From an uncultured Lachnospiraceae bacterium (GTDB lineage Bacteria > Bacillota > Clostridia > Lachnospirales > Lachnospiraceae): 55,688 bases of DNA. The stretch spans positions 1 to 55,688 of the forward strand of contig CADABA010000038.1 in NCBI GenBank assembly GCA_902785985.1, read 5' to 3'. Numbering within the stretch: position 1 is the first letter of the stretch; each line of letters opens with the position of its first letter. The notes beneath the pieces were generated by a model, which was given only the letters and a program-made list of their open reading frames with translations, made no database searches and had not been told where the DNA came from. Positions 1 to 8,375 of the stretch are shown one piece after another. The translations under genes were made by a program, and so were the position numbers.

Positions 1-379
1 GGTTCCGCCTGCGCAGATACCGTTCATACGCTGTTCTATATTTCCCTTCTCGAAATAAATGATCTTGGCATCCTCACCGCCGAGCTCGATCGCGACGTCC
101 GTTGTGGGACATCTTTTTTTAAGACATGTGGAGACAGCGATGACTTCCTGTACAAATGGCACACCCAGATGCTTCGCGAGCGTCAGTCCGCCGGACCCGG
201 TGATTGCGGGGGATACTTCGAGATCGCCCAGCGAATCGTAGGCTTCACCGATGAGGCGGGCGCAGGTCTCCTGGATCTCGGCATAGTGTCTTTGATAATC
301 CGAGAAGAGAAGATTGCACTCGTCATCCAGCAAAGCGACCTTTACGGTCGTTGAACCAATAAAGTGTATAGTTTTTCAA
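1..379 (-). pseudogene. Acyl-CoA dehydratase activase (BadF/BadG/BcrA/BcrD family), 5' part, with N-terminal frameshift
   Basis: On the minus strand the sequence encodes a family-typical stretch containing GSTTVKVALLDDE, AITGSGG, DVAIELGGEDAKI and NGICAGG. These are the phosphate-binding loops and the iron-sulfur Cys region of the ATPases that activate (R)-2-hydroxyacyl-CoA dehydratases by ATP-driven electron injection. The gene runs off the left edge, so only about 120 residues are seen. The likely start is TTG at 379-377, preceded by AGAGGTGAG (395-387, minus strand) with 7 nt spacing; it gives L-K-N-Y-T-L. Right after this the frame breaks near position 361. The usual G-I-D of the DIGSTT phosphate loop is missing, and the following I-G-S-T-T is in another frame. 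A deletion of about 8 nt explains this. The family call is strong; the inactivation depends on the sequence being correct here. Confidence 0.8.
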
Positions 380-409
380 GTTCGTTCTCACCTCTGTGTC
401 AGTATGATC

Positions 410-430
410 AGGAACGCCTTATGCGTTCTT
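410..430. repeat. Short GGAACGC/GCGTTC hairpin, copy 1
   Basis: AGGAACGC and GCGTTCTT form a short perfect stem. The same unit, preceded by a GATCA- or GATGC-like stretch, recurs at 601-620 and 34411-34430. A related form (AAGAACGC/GCGTTCTT) closes the repeat fragment at 8103-8170. It resembles the last hairpin module of the large intergenic repeat. The 380-714 gap around it holds a second stem at about 555-586 (ATCGGC/GCCGAT), the promoter of tgt and no gene that I can support. Confidence 0.55.
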
Positions 431-600
431 ATCTTAATTTCTTATTTTTTGATTTCTTAATGATCGTTAAACTTTAGGTATTATACTTCTAAGGTAGGAA
501 AAAAACAAGCGACAGATTGGCACGGGTGTTTCACTTAAGAGGTTCTTTATAATTATCGGCTGAAACTGCGGCATCCCGGGCCGATCCGGCTCCCTGATGC

Positions 601-620
601 AGGAACGCCCCTGCGTTCTT
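601..620. repeat. Short GGAACGC/GCGTTC hairpin, copy 2
   Basis: Second copy of the AGGAACGC...GCGTTCTT stem. It sits just upstream of the tgt promoter and may act as a weak terminator or a spacer between the divergent activase and tgt genes. Confidence 0.55.
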
Positions 621-630
621 TATCAATCGA

Positions 631-659
631 TTGTCTGATAAAAAAAGAAGTGCTATACT
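631..659 (+). promoter_or_regulatory. Predicted sigma-A promoter of tgt
   Basis: TTGTCT (631-636), a 17-bp spacer and TATACT (654-659) match the sigma-A consensus and lie 55 bp upstream of the tgt start. This also argues against the upstream ATG at 631, which would overlap the -35 box. Confidence 0.65.
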
Positions 660-714
660 GTGGAAAACCCGAACCCCGAATCAGAAAAAATATCATTACC
701 ATACGGAGAAATAT

Positions 715-1866
715 ATGTACGAACTGCTGAAAAAAGAAGGCCGCGCTAAACGTGCGCGCCTGACGACCGTCCACGGAGTCATCGAGACTCCCGTATTCAT
801 GAACGTCGGCACTGCGGCTGCGATCAAAGGCGGCATCTCTTCGCCGGAGCTGGTCGGTCTCAAGACCCAGGTCGAGCTCTGCAACACATACCATCTGCAT
901 GTCCGCCCCGGCGACAAGGTCGTGAAGGCGATGGGCGGTGTCCGGAAATTCATGAACTGGCAGGGTCCGGTCCTCACGGATTCCGGCGGATTTCAGGTCT
1001 TTTCACTGGCCACCCTTCGCAAGATCAAAGAGGAGGGGGTTACTTTCCGCTCCCATATAGACGGACATAAGATCTTCATGGGCCCGGAAGAGAGCATGCA
1101 GATCCAGTCGAATCTGGGTTCCACGATCGCGATGGCTTTCGACGAGTGCCCGAATGCCCTTGCGGAGCGGGAATACGTCACGGCATCGGTCGACCGCACG
1201 ACACGCTGGCTCGTGCGATGCAAGGAGGAAATGAAGAGACTGAACAGTCTCCCGGATACTCTGAATCCGCATCAAATGCTGTTCGGGATCAATCAGGGTG
1301 CAATTTATGACGACATCCGGATCCGCCATGCAAAAGAGATCGCCGAGCTTGACCTGGATGGCTATGCGGTCGGAGGCCTTGCCGTCGGGGAGACCCACGA
1401 GCAGATGTACCATGTGCTCGATGAGGTCGTCCCTTATCTGCCCGACAATAAACCGACGTATCTCATGGGCGTGGGAACGCCGCAGAATATACTGGAGAGC
1501 GTAGAGCGCGGGGTCGATTTCTTTGACTGTGTTTATCCCAGCAGGAACGGCCGTCACGGACATGTTTACACGAATCACGGACACCTCAACATGTTCAACG
1601 CGAAGTATGAGACGGATCCGGCGCCGATCGAGGAGGGATGCGGCTGTCCGACCTGCCGCAATTTCTCAAGGGCTTATATCCGCCACCTTCTGAAAGCGAA
1701 TGAGATGCTCGGCATGCGGCTCTGTGTCCAGCACAATCTCTGGTTCTATAATACAATGATGGAGGAGATCAGGGATTCCCTGGATGAGGGGAATTTCACA
1801 GAGTATAAAAAAAGGAAGCTTGCCGGCATCGAGGAGGGAGAGAAGTCACGCAGAACAGGAAACTGA
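715..1866 (+). CDS. tgt: tRNA-guanine transglycosylase (queuosine tRNA modification)
   Basis: The enzyme exchanges guanine-34 for preQ1 in tRNAs with GUN anticodons. The 383-residue protein is full length. It shows TDSGGFQVFS with the catalytic Asp, the DECPNA region, GGLAVGE, the second catalytic Asp region DFFDCVYPSRNGRHG (usually DCVMPTRNARNG), and the C-terminal zinc site built from CGCPTC plus a following Cys/His pair. I chose ATG 715 (MYELLKKEG), which matches the family N-terminus and has an ACGGAGAA ribosome site. The longer frame from 631 adds 28 unusual residues and overlaps the promoter. The next gene is yajC, as in many bacteria where tgt and yajC are adjacent, but here yajC has its own promoter. 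Confidence 0.97.
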   Translation: MYELLKKEGRAKRARLTTVHGVIETPVFMNVGTAAAIKGGISSPELVGLKTQVELCNTYHLHVRPGDKVVKAMGGVRKFMNWQGPVLTDSGGFQVFSLATLRKIKEEGVTFRSHIDGHKIFMGPEESMQIQSNLGSTIAMAFDECPNALAEREYVTASVDRTTRWLVRCKEEMKRLNSLPDTLNPHQMLFGINQGAIYDDIRIRHAKEIAELDLDGYAVGGLAVGETHEQMYHVLDEVVPYLPDNKPTYLMGVGTPQNILESVERGVDFFDCVYPSRNGRHGHVYTNHGHLNMFNAKYETDPAPIEEGCGCPTCRNFSRAYIRHLLKANEMLGMRLCVQHNLWFYNTMMEEIRDSLDEGNFTEYKKRKLAGIEEGEKSRRTGN

Positions 1867-1948
1867 TCTTCGAAATAGCGGGCGAACGTTTTTCATGCTG
1901 ACAGGGTCAGACAGTGTCCCCTTACGTGTGCTTTCATCAGAAAAAGAC

Positions 1949-1977
1949 TTGCGTCTCCATATTAAATTGTGTATGAT
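1949..1977 (+). promoter_or_regulatory. Predicted sigma-A promoter of yajC
   Basis: TTGCGT (1949-1954), a 17-bp spacer and TATGAT (1972-1977) lie 74 bp upstream of yajC. The gene has a GGAGGAAAC ribosome site just before its ATG. Confidence 0.6.
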
Positions 1978-2051
1978 GGTATCACTGCGGGCGGAAGGCG
2001 GTTCTGTCCGTAAAGTATCAGTAATTTCAATATTTCGGAGGAAACACTATT

Positions 2052-2411
2052 ATGAATTCTATCGCGGCAGCAGCAGGTGCAGGCAACGGAACGATGATTA
2101 TGGTCATTTACATGATTGTGATCGTGGCCATTTTCTATTTCCTGCTGATTCGTCCTCAGAGGAACGAACAGAAGAGAGTCAGCGCCATGCTTTCCAATCT
2201 GGAAGTCGGAGACAGCGTGGTAACGACCAGCGGCTTTTACGGTGTAGTCCTCGACGTGACAGAAGAAGATGTCATCGTCGAATTCGGAAACAATAAGAAC
2301 TGCAGAATCCCGATGAGAAAAACTGCAATTGCTGAGGTCGAAAAGGCTGACTCTGCAGTGGATTCCACGGCAGGTGCGGATAAAAAGTCCGTTGATCTGA
2401 AAAAGAAATAA
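2052..2411 (+). CDS. yajC: Preprotein translocase subunit YajC
   Basis: Small single-pass membrane protein of the SecDF-YajC accessory complex of protein export. The 119 residues contain one transmembrane helix (about residues 14-34, IMVIYMIVIVAIFYFLLIRP). This is followed by the family hallmark RPQRNEQKR, a V-G-D-x-V-V-T-T-S-G-F-Y-G-V block and a charged C-terminal tail. The length is normal. It sits behind tgt and is followed by a terminator, so it is probably monocistronic. Confidence 0.95.
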   Translation: MNSIAAAAGAGNGTMIMVIYMIVIVAIFYFLLIRPQRNEQKRVSAMLSNLEVGDSVVTTSGFYGVVLDVTEEDVIVEFGNNKNCRIPMRKTAIAEVEKADSAVDSTAGADKKSVDLKKK

Positions 2412-2423
2412 CAGACCCATATA

Positions 2424-2450
2424 AGGGCGGTCGCAGGACCGTCCTTTTTA
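2424..2450 (+). terminator. Rho-independent terminator of yajC
   Basis: A stem of GGCGGTC and GACCGTCC is followed by a T run, starting 13 nt after the yajC stop codon. Confidence 0.8.
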
Positions 2451-2480
2451 CATAAGAACTTTTGGAGGGAAAAGATCAAA

Positions 2481-4062
2481 ATGATGCTCAGCGGTGCTGA
2501 TATTGTCATCGAATGCCTGAAAGAGCAGGGTATTGATACAGTTTTCGGATATCCCGGCGGTACGATCCTGAATATCTATGATTCGCTCTTCAGACATCCG
2601 GAGATCCGGCATATTCTGACTTCTCACGAGCATTGCGACCGCATACATGGATTCAGTCCCGATCGTCGCGTTCACCTGCAATGTGGGAACATCTTTTCTG
2701 GGAAAAGATTCCTTTCAGGAGGTGGATATCGCCGGTATTACACTCCCTATCACAAAATACAGCGTAATCATCAAAGATATACAGAAGCTGGCTCCGATGA
2801 TCCGCAGAGCATTTAAGATCGCAAAGAGCGGAAGACCCGGTCCTGTTCTCATTGATATTACCAGGGATGTGACGGAGGCGATGACGGAGTTTTCGCCGAG
2901 AAGGCCGGAGATGATCGGTCCGAGGACCTCAACAATTCGGGATGAAGCGGTCGGAAAAGCCGCGGAAATGATCAACGAATCCGAACGTCCGGTCCTGTTC
3001 GTCGGCGGAGGCGCCGTCGCGTCCAATGCGGCTGCGGAACTCCTCGAGCTTGCACACAAGGCGGATATTCCCGTATGTGATTCTCTGATGGGAAAGGGAG
3101 CCTTTCCCGGGACGGACCCGCTCTATATGGGAATGGTAGGTATGCACGGAACAAAAACCGCGAACAGGGCGACCCATATGTGTGATCTGATCATCGCTGC
3201 AGGCGTTCGGTTCTCGGACCGTGATACCGGAGAGACGGATTCTTTTGCAAAGCAGGCAAAGATCGTTCAGTTCGATGTCGACGCGGCTGAGATCAACAAA
3301 AATATTCTTGTGGATATGAGCGTGACCGGAGATCTGCGCTCGATCCTTCTCAGATTAAATCCTCTGATCAGGCGGAGAAAGCACGCTGAATGGATCACGA
3401 AAATCAACCGGATGAAAGAGAAGTTCCCGCTGAAATATGATAAGACGAGACTGACCGGACCGGCTGTCATCGAGGAGCTGCATCGTCAGACAAAAGGAAA
3501 TGCGATTATCGTGACGGATGTCGGACAGCATCAGATGTGGACAGCCCAGTATTATAAATTCGAGAAGCCCAGAACGCTTCTCACATCCGGCGGCCTTGGA
3601 ACGATGGGATACGGCCTTGGCGCTGCGATCGGCGCTAAAACGGCCTTTCCGGACAGGACAGTCGTCAATATTGCGGGAGACGGCTGCTTCAGGATGAACA
3701 TGCAGGAACTCATGACTGCGGTACGATATAACATTCCTGTAGTCGAGATCGTCCTCAACAATCATGTTCTCGGAATGGTCAGACAGCTCCAGCACCTGTT
3801 CTACGGAGGACGTTACTCGAATACTGTGTTGAGCGATGCCGCAGACTTTGTAAAGATTGCGGAGGGAATGGGCGCGCTGGCTATGCGCGTTTCGGATCCG
3901 GAGGAACTGCCGGAAGCGATCAGGACGGCGCTCAGTGCAGGAAGGCCTGTCCTCATAGACTGTATCATAGACGAGGATGATATGGTCTTTCCGATGGCAC
4001 CGTCCGGTGAACCGATCGAGAATGCCTTTGACCGGGATGATATGCTCGAAAGAAGCTTATGA
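2481..4062 (+). pseudogene. ilvB: Acetolactate synthase large subunit (ThDP enzyme), broken by internal deletion
   Basis: The first step of valine, leucine and isoleucine synthesis condenses two pyruvates to acetolactate. The N-terminal frame (2481 to about 2630) encodes MLSGADIVIECLKEQG, TVFGYPGGTILNIYD and TSHE. The frame then shifts at about 2630, and the other frame continues with IATAYMDSVPIVAFTCNVG, KDSFQEVDIAG, the FAD-like domain and the ThDP site (NIAGDGCFRMNMQELMTAVR) to a normal C-terminus. The conserved block between HEQ and IATAY, normally about 34 residues with the GATNLVTG motif, is absent. The missing length must be 2 modulo 3, about 101 nt. The genomic gap shares GCA at both presumed ends. 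No small subunit ilvN follows. Without the missing block the enzyme cannot form its active site, unless the gap is a sequence error. Confidence 0.9.
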
Positions 4063-4176
4063 TAATTCGACGGATAAATCAATCTGCGGGTCTCAGCGAA
4101 AGGACGCCCTTCTTTGGAAACTGTCATTTCCCCGTCGTCATAACAATGCATGCTGGGAAGTTTTAGCTATTAATGC

Positions 4177-4205
4177 TTGAAATAAAAGGTCTGCATGTTT
4201 ATCAT
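4177..4205 (+). promoter_or_regulatory. Predicted promoter and long leader of serA
   Basis: TTGAAA (4177-4182), 17 bp and TATCAT (4200-4205) lie about 160 bp upstream of the serA start. The leader contains a stem at about 4269-4294 (CGGAAGGTTAC/CTTTCCG). Upstream, 4117-4166 ends in ATGCATGCTGGGAAGTTTT, similar to a hairpin arm at 38850-38870. I recognise no riboswitch. Confidence 0.5.
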
Positions 4206-4363
4206 AAGATATGCGCGTCATGCTCCCTTTATGTACTGTATTCCCGGAGAAAAAGATGTATCCGGCGCGGAAGGTTACAGAATCTTTCCGGCAGATTCTT
4301 TTGATTTGGCGTGCTGAAAGCTGCTGAGGCAGCTGACATAACATTTTGAATGAGGAGAAATCA

Positions 4364-5524
4364 ATGTATACTTACTATTGCCTGAATAATATCTCTGAAA
4401 CAGGCACAAAGAAATTTACAAAGGATTTTATACAGACAGATTCGCCGGATGCGGATGCGATCATAGTGCGCAGCGCGAATATGAAAGATATGGAGTTCAG
4501 TGATAACCTGAAGACCATTGCGAGAGCCGGCGCGGGCGTGAATAATATTCCGATCGATGTATGCTCCGAAAAAGGCATCGTCGTCTTTAACACACCGGGT
4601 GCGAACGCAAACGGCGTAAAGGAACTTGTTATTGCCGGAATGCTTCTGGCTTCCCGGGATATCGTCGGAGGAATCGAATGGCTCGAAAAGCAGGAGAACA
4701 CAGAGGATCTCCCAAAGAAAGTAGAGAAGCAGAAGAGCCAGTTCGCCGGAAATGAGATCAGCGGAAAGAAGCTCGGAATCATCGGTCTCGGTGCAATCGG
4801 TGTCATGGTCGCGAATGCCGCTGCAAATCTGGGCATGGAAGTATACGGGTATGATCCGTTCATTTCCGTAAAGGCTGCCTGGAGCCTTTCCCGCAATATC
4901 CGCCACGTTGATGATCTCTCTGAAATCTATGAAAAGTGTGAATATATCACCATACATGTTCCGCTTTCCAAGGATACACGGGGAATGATCAACGCCGCTG
5001 CCATCGAGAAAATGAAGGATGGCGTCGTCCTGCTGAACTTTGCCCGTGACGCCCTTGTTGAGGAGACATCGATCATCGCAGCCCTTGAGTCAGGCAAAGT
5101 CAAAAAATATGTGACTGACTTCGTGACGCCTGCTGTCGCAAGAGCAAAAAACACGCTCGTCACACCTCATCTCGGAGCATCCACAGCGGAATCAGAGGAG
5201 AACTGTGCGGAGATGGCCTGCACTGAGGTCATGGAGTATCTTCTTCACGGAAATATCAAAAATTCCGTAAATTATCCGGCCTGTGATGCAGGTCTTTGCT
5301 CCTCTGTCGGGAGATGTACGCTCAACCACCACAATGTCCCGAATATGATCGCCGAGGTGACGAAGATCCTTGGAGCTGCGAATATCAATATAGCGAACTT
5401 CTACAATAAAGGACGCGGAGATTATGCCTACAGCGTGATCGACACAGACTCCTCCATATCGGATGAAGTGGCTGAAAAACTTCAGGCGATCAAGGGCGTT
5501 CTGAAAGTTCGTGTGGTCAAGTGA
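4364..5524 (+). CDS. serA: D-3-phosphoglycerate dehydrogenase
   Basis: NAD-dependent first step of serine synthesis from 3-phosphoglycerate. The 386-residue protein has the substrate-binding domain (IVRSANMKDMEF, RAGAGVNNIPID), the Rossmann NAD motif GLGAIGVMVANAAANLGMEV, the active-site region NFARDALVEE, TPHLGASTAESEENC, and a short C-terminal ACT-type domain (NMIAEVTKILGAANINI). I chose ATG 4364 with AGGAG at 4353-4357; the in-frame TTG at 4346 has no ribosome site. serC is not adjacent. The next gene starts 34 nt downstream. Confidence 0.95.
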   Translation: MYTYYCLNNISETGTKKFTKDFIQTDSPDADAIIVRSANMKDMEFSDNLKTIARAGAGVNNIPIDVCSEKGIVVFNTPGANANGVKELVIAGMLLASRDIVGGIEWLEKQENTEDLPKKVEKQKSQFAGNEISGKKLGIIGLGAIGVMVANAAANLGMEVYGYDPFISVKAAWSLSRNIRHVDDLSEIYEKCEYITIHVPLSKDTRGMINAAAIEKMKDGVVLLNFARDALVEETSIIAALESGKVKKYVTDFVTPAVARAKNTLVTPHLGASTAESEENCAEMACTEVMEYLLHGNIKNSVNYPACDAGLCSSVGRCTLNHHNVPNMIAEVTKILGAANINIANFYNKGRGDYAYSVIDTDSSISDEVAEKLQAIKGVLKVRVVK

Positions 5525-5558
5525 CCCGGAACGGATTCGCATTGCATGGAGGGACCCC

Positions 5559-6617
5559 ATGAAAAGGATTATTTCGATCTCACTGGTGCTTTTTCTGATC
5601 GTTTCCTGCATCGGATGCGGTTTCGGCAAAGCGAAGGGGAAAAAATCTGAAGGCTCGGACGAACCGATCGATATCTCCGAAAAGTCGAGCGAGCAGTACG
5701 CAATCATAACAAAATCCGCAGACAATGATTATAATATGCGGATGGCGCAGGGATTTCAGGAAGTGATCGAGGATTCCGGGAAGGACTGTGTAATATACCA
5801 TCCGGAAAACGGGCTTGTGAAGGAGCAGGCTGATTATATCGAGAAACTCATCCGTGAAAAGGTCGCATGTATCGCGGTCTCCCCTGTCGATGCGAAAGCT
5901 CTGGAACCGGTGCTCAAAAAAGCGCTCGATGCGAAGATCTGTGTCTGTTCTTTCGACGCTCCTGCAACGCCGGATGGGAGAGAGCTCGATATCAGTGAAT
6001 GTGAGGGCGGACAGATGGCCGGAATGCTCCTCGATGAGATCCTTGAAATCTCGGAGGGTGAGGGGGCTTTCGCCATTGTCTCTTCATTTATAACATCCTC
6101 AAATCAGAACAGCTGGATCTCTGAAATAGAAAAGCTGCTCGAATCGGATTCAAGGTATTCGGGCCTGTCTCATTCACTTACCGCCTACGGGGACGATGAT
6201 TACAGAAAGTCTTATGATCAGACGATATCCCTGCTCAAGACGGATCCTGATATTAAGGTGATCTGCGGGCTGAGCACGGTCGCCATGCAGGGGGCTGCGC
6301 AGGCACTGAGAGATACCGGTTCCGCGGTGAAGCTGATCGGACTGGGACTTCCCTCCGAGATGGCAGATTATGTGGGGAAGGATAAAGAAGTTCCATGCTT
6401 CTTCATGTGGGATCCGATCCATCTCGGAAAAATAACGGCCTACGTATCGATGGCCCTTCGCACGGGGCTTGTCGACGGTTCAGAAGGGGAGCAGTTCAAG
6501 GTCCAGGAAAACATCTTTACCGTGACAAAATCCTCCGACGGGGGAACCGTAGTCATTGTCGGGGAGCCGCTCCGTTTTGACAGCACAAATATAGAAAAGT
6601 GGAAGGATGTGTTCTGA
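5559..6617 (+). CDS. Substrate-binding lipoprotein, sugar/AI-2 ABC type (RhaS/LsrB-like fold)
   Basis: The 352-residue protein begins with a lipoprotein signal (MKRIISISLVLFLIVSC, Cys17 in an I-V-S-C lipobox). It continues as a periplasmic-binding type 1 domain: YAIITKSADNDYNMRMAQGFQE, a KLIREKVACIAVSPVDAKALEPVL segment typical of RhaS/LsrB-type receptors, and ICVCSFDAPA. It likely binds a small sugar or related ligand at the outer face of the membrane. ATG 5559 is preceded by TGGAGGG. No permease or ATPase genes are nearby, so it is an orphan receptor. It may share a transcript with serA 34 nt upstream. The ligand cannot be deduced. Confidence 0.85.
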   Translation: MKRIISISLVLFLIVSCIGCGFGKAKGKKSEGSDEPIDISEKSSEQYAIITKSADNDYNMRMAQGFQEVIEDSGKDCVIYHPENGLVKEQADYIEKLIREKVACIAVSPVDAKALEPVLKKALDAKICVCSFDAPATPDGRELDISECEGGQMAGMLLDEILEISEGEGAFAIVSSFITSSNQNSWISEIEKLLESDSRYSGLSHSLTAYGDDDYRKSYDQTISLLKTDPDIKVICGLSTVAMQGAAQALRDTGSAVKLIGLGLPSEMADYVGKDKEVPCFFMWDPIHLGKITAYVSMALRTGLVDGSEGEQFKVQENIFTVTKSSDGGTVVIVGEPLRFDSTNIEKWKDVF

Positions 6618-6715
6618 AGAACCGTTTCTCTCCGTTCTTTTTTATGGCAAAGCGGCTGGGAGTTTCCTTAGCGAACTTCCGAATGAATTGTTTTTTTGCC
6701 TGCTGTGCAGGCTGC

Positions 6716-6951
6716 TTATCTCAGTGGGGAAGATCCCCGCTTCTGTAAGCGGGGGGATAGATCAATATCCTGCTCGTCTCAGTGGTGGGTTACAATTCCC
6801 CCCGCTGAGATAAACACTCAGCTCCACAATGCTCCACAGGAGCATTGCTACGCATGCATAGGCACGCGAGGATGCGCTTTAGATTCGGTTTGGAAGATGT
6901 CAGCTTGCGCTGACCAGAATCCCGCGCCGATTCTCGCGAGTGAGAATTGAA
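6716..6951 (+). repeat. Four-module intergenic hairpin repeat, full copy A
   Basis: Module I runs from TATCTCAGTGGGG to the complementary CCCCCGCTGAGATA and encloses a CCCCGCTTCTGTAAGCGGGG hairpin and a second CTCAGTGG. Module II is CAATGCTCC-aca-GGAGCATTG followed by CGCATGC...GATGCG. Module III is GATTCGG...GTCAGC-ttgc-GCTGAC...GAATC. Module IV is ATTCTCGC-gag-TGAGAAT. The copy fills most of the 354-bp gap between the substrate-binding gene and mrp and ends 20 nt before the mrp start. Confidence 0.85.
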
Positions 6952-6971
6952 CGTAAAAAAGGAGAAATAAC

Positions 6972-7799
6972 ATGGCAGAAAACTGTACTACAAATGATTG
7001 CGAATCCTGTGGGATCGACTGTCCGAGCAGAAAATCTCCGCAGAGCCTTCTCGAAGCACCGAATCCCGCATCCAATATCAAAAAGGTGATCGGTGTCGTC
7101 AGCGGAAAGGGCGGGGTAGGCAAATCGCTCATCACTTCCCTTCTTGCTGTCGCCGCACAGAAGAGCGGAAAGAGGGCAGGTATCCTCGATGCGGATATTA
7201 CCGGCCCGTCCATCCCGAAAATGTTCGGCCTCGGCGGTCAGGTCTATGGGAGTGAGCTCGGCATTATCCCTGCAGTCACACGCAAGGGTTCTCCGGTCAT
7301 ATCCACGAACCTGATCCTTGACGACGAGGAAACTCCGGTCATCTGGAGAGGCCCTGTTATCGCCGGAGTCGTCAAGCAGTTCTGGAATGAAGTCGTCTGG
7401 GGAGATGTGGATTATCTGTTCGTAGATATGCCTCCGGGTACCGGTGACGTTCCGCTGACAGTTTTCCAGTCACTTCCTGTGGACGGGATCATTGTCGTCA
7501 CCTCGCCGCAGGATCTGGTCGCCATGGTCGTTGAAAAAGCGGCCCGCATGGCGGAGATGATGAATATTCCGATCATCGGCATCGTAGAAAATATGAGCTA
7601 TCTGGTATGTCCTGACTGCGGGAAGAAAATCTATGTTTTCGGACAGGGAAAGGTCGATGAAATTGCCGGAAAGCATGGAATCGACAAGACAGCGCATATT
7701 CCGATCAAGCCGGAGATCGCAGCTCTTGCAGATGCAGGAAAGATCGAGGATGCGCCGGATGAGCTGCTTTCGGCGGTCGCGATGTTCCTTTCTGAATAA
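6972..7799 (+). CDS. mrp: Mrp/NBP35-type P-loop ATPase, iron-sulfur cluster carrier
   Basis: ApbC/Mrp-family ATPases carry or insert iron-sulfur clusters. The 275-residue protein starts with a Cys-rich segment (C5, C10, C13, C17 in CTTNDCESCGIDC). It has the deviant Walker A GKGGVGKS (residues 45-52), DADITGPSIPKM, FVDMPPGTGD, TSPQDLVAMVVEKA and a C-terminal CPDC pair (C213, C216) that bridges a cluster in the dimer. ATG 6972 follows AAGGAGAAATAAC. It is flanked by repeats and is probably expressed alone. It lacks the N-terminal DUF59 domain of some Mrp proteins and has a Cys-rich leader instead, as in archaeal and eukaryotic NBP35 types. Confidence 0.93.
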   Translation: MAENCTTNDCESCGIDCPSRKSPQSLLEAPNPASNIKKVIGVVSGKGGVGKSLITSLLAVAAQKSGKRAGILDADITGPSIPKMFGLGGQVYGSELGIIPAVTRKGSPVISTNLILDDEETPVIWRGPVIAGVVKQFWNEVVWGDVDYLFVDMPPGTGDVPLTVFQSLPVDGIIVVTSPQDLVAMVVEKAARMAEMMNIPIIGIVENMSYLVCPDCGKKIYVFGQGKVDEIAGKHGIDKTAHIPIKPEIAALADAGKIEDAPDELLSAVAMFLSE

Positions 7800-7957
7800 G
7801 ACCGGATATGCGTGAACCTGCGGGCAGTGTGAGGATTTCACATAAAGCGCGTTGGGAGCAGGCTCCCGGAAGCGAGAGTATACGAAAAGCCGCATAGAGA
7901 GACAAAGAGATAAAAGCGTCAGCGGAAAGCGAACAGTATCGCTCGGAAATATATCAA

Positions 7958-8103
7958 TAGAAAAGGGGCTGTCGCACTAAGCATTATATGCATAAATATT
8001 CATTCAGGGACCGCTCGCGCTTAGTCCTCGCGCAGCGGTACTAATAAATTTTCTGCACTATTTATGCACTTTTTCTGCTTAATGCGACAGCCCCTCTTCT
8101 TTA
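7958..8103. mobile_element. MITE-like palindromic element with about 38-bp terminal inverted repeats
   Basis: The left end AGAAAAGGGGCTGTCGCACT is repeated in inverse orientation at the right end (AGTGCGACAGCCCC-type, here TTAATGCGACAGCCCC at 8079-8094). The match extends inward to GCATAAATA over about 38 bp with few mismatches. Inside is a smaller palindrome, ACCGCT...AGCGGT (8010-8039). It has no ORF. It may be a non-autonomous insertion element whose ends resemble GGGGCTGTCGCA-type ends seen on Firmicutes insertion sequences (from memory), or a large bidirectional terminator after mrp. The preceding 7800-7957 holds only a short stem at 7853-7867. Confidence 0.6.
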
Positions 8104-8170
8104 TATCAGTGGGAGATGTCAGCTTACGTTGACCCGAATCCCGCGGCAAGAACGCGAGGCGTTCTTGAAT
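8103..8170 (+). repeat. Intergenic hairpin repeat, internally deleted copy B
   Basis: The left end (TATCAGTGGG) is joined directly to module III (GATGTCAGCTTACGTTGACC, then CGAATCCCGCG). Module IV is replaced by an AAGAACGC/GCGTTCTT hairpin (8148-8166). About 170 bp of the full repeat are missing. It abuts the palindromic element on the left and the tRNA promoter on the right. Confidence 0.7.
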
Positions 8171-8185
8171 TTTTTAAAAAACAGC

Positions 8186-8213
8186 TTGCATTTTTTTGTA
8201 TGCTGTGTATAAT
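8186..8213 (+). promoter_or_regulatory. Promoter of the tRNA-Thr gene
   Basis: TTGCAT (8186-8191), a 16-bp spacer and a perfect TATAAT (8208-8213) place the predicted transcription start about 7 nt before the tRNA. Confidence 0.75.
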
Positions 8214-8227
8214 AAATAGAGTGTCAC

Positions 8228-8300
<73 letters not shown>

Positions 8301-8305
8301 TACAT

Positions 8306-8349
8306 AAACCCTGAAATTTCTGTTCACACAGTTGTTTCAGGGTTTTTTT
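8306..8349 (+). terminator. Rho-independent terminator of the tRNA gene
   Basis: AAACCCTGAAA and TTTCAGGGTTTTTTT form a strong stem followed by a T run, starting 6 nt after the tRNA. Confidence 0.9.
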
Positions 8350-8375
8350 GTCCTTGGAATACATCTTAAGTACGA

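Noticed and set aside
631..714. Upstream ATG for tgt
   Set aside because: It coincides with the -35 box of a good promoter, and the added residues do not resemble the family.
2481..4062. Intein or intron explanation for the split ilvB
   Set aside because: Inteins and introns add sequence; the gene is shorter than its family.
4206..4363. Riboswitch in the serA leader
   Set aside because: A stem is visible, but I could match no glycine, SAM or other known aptamer core.
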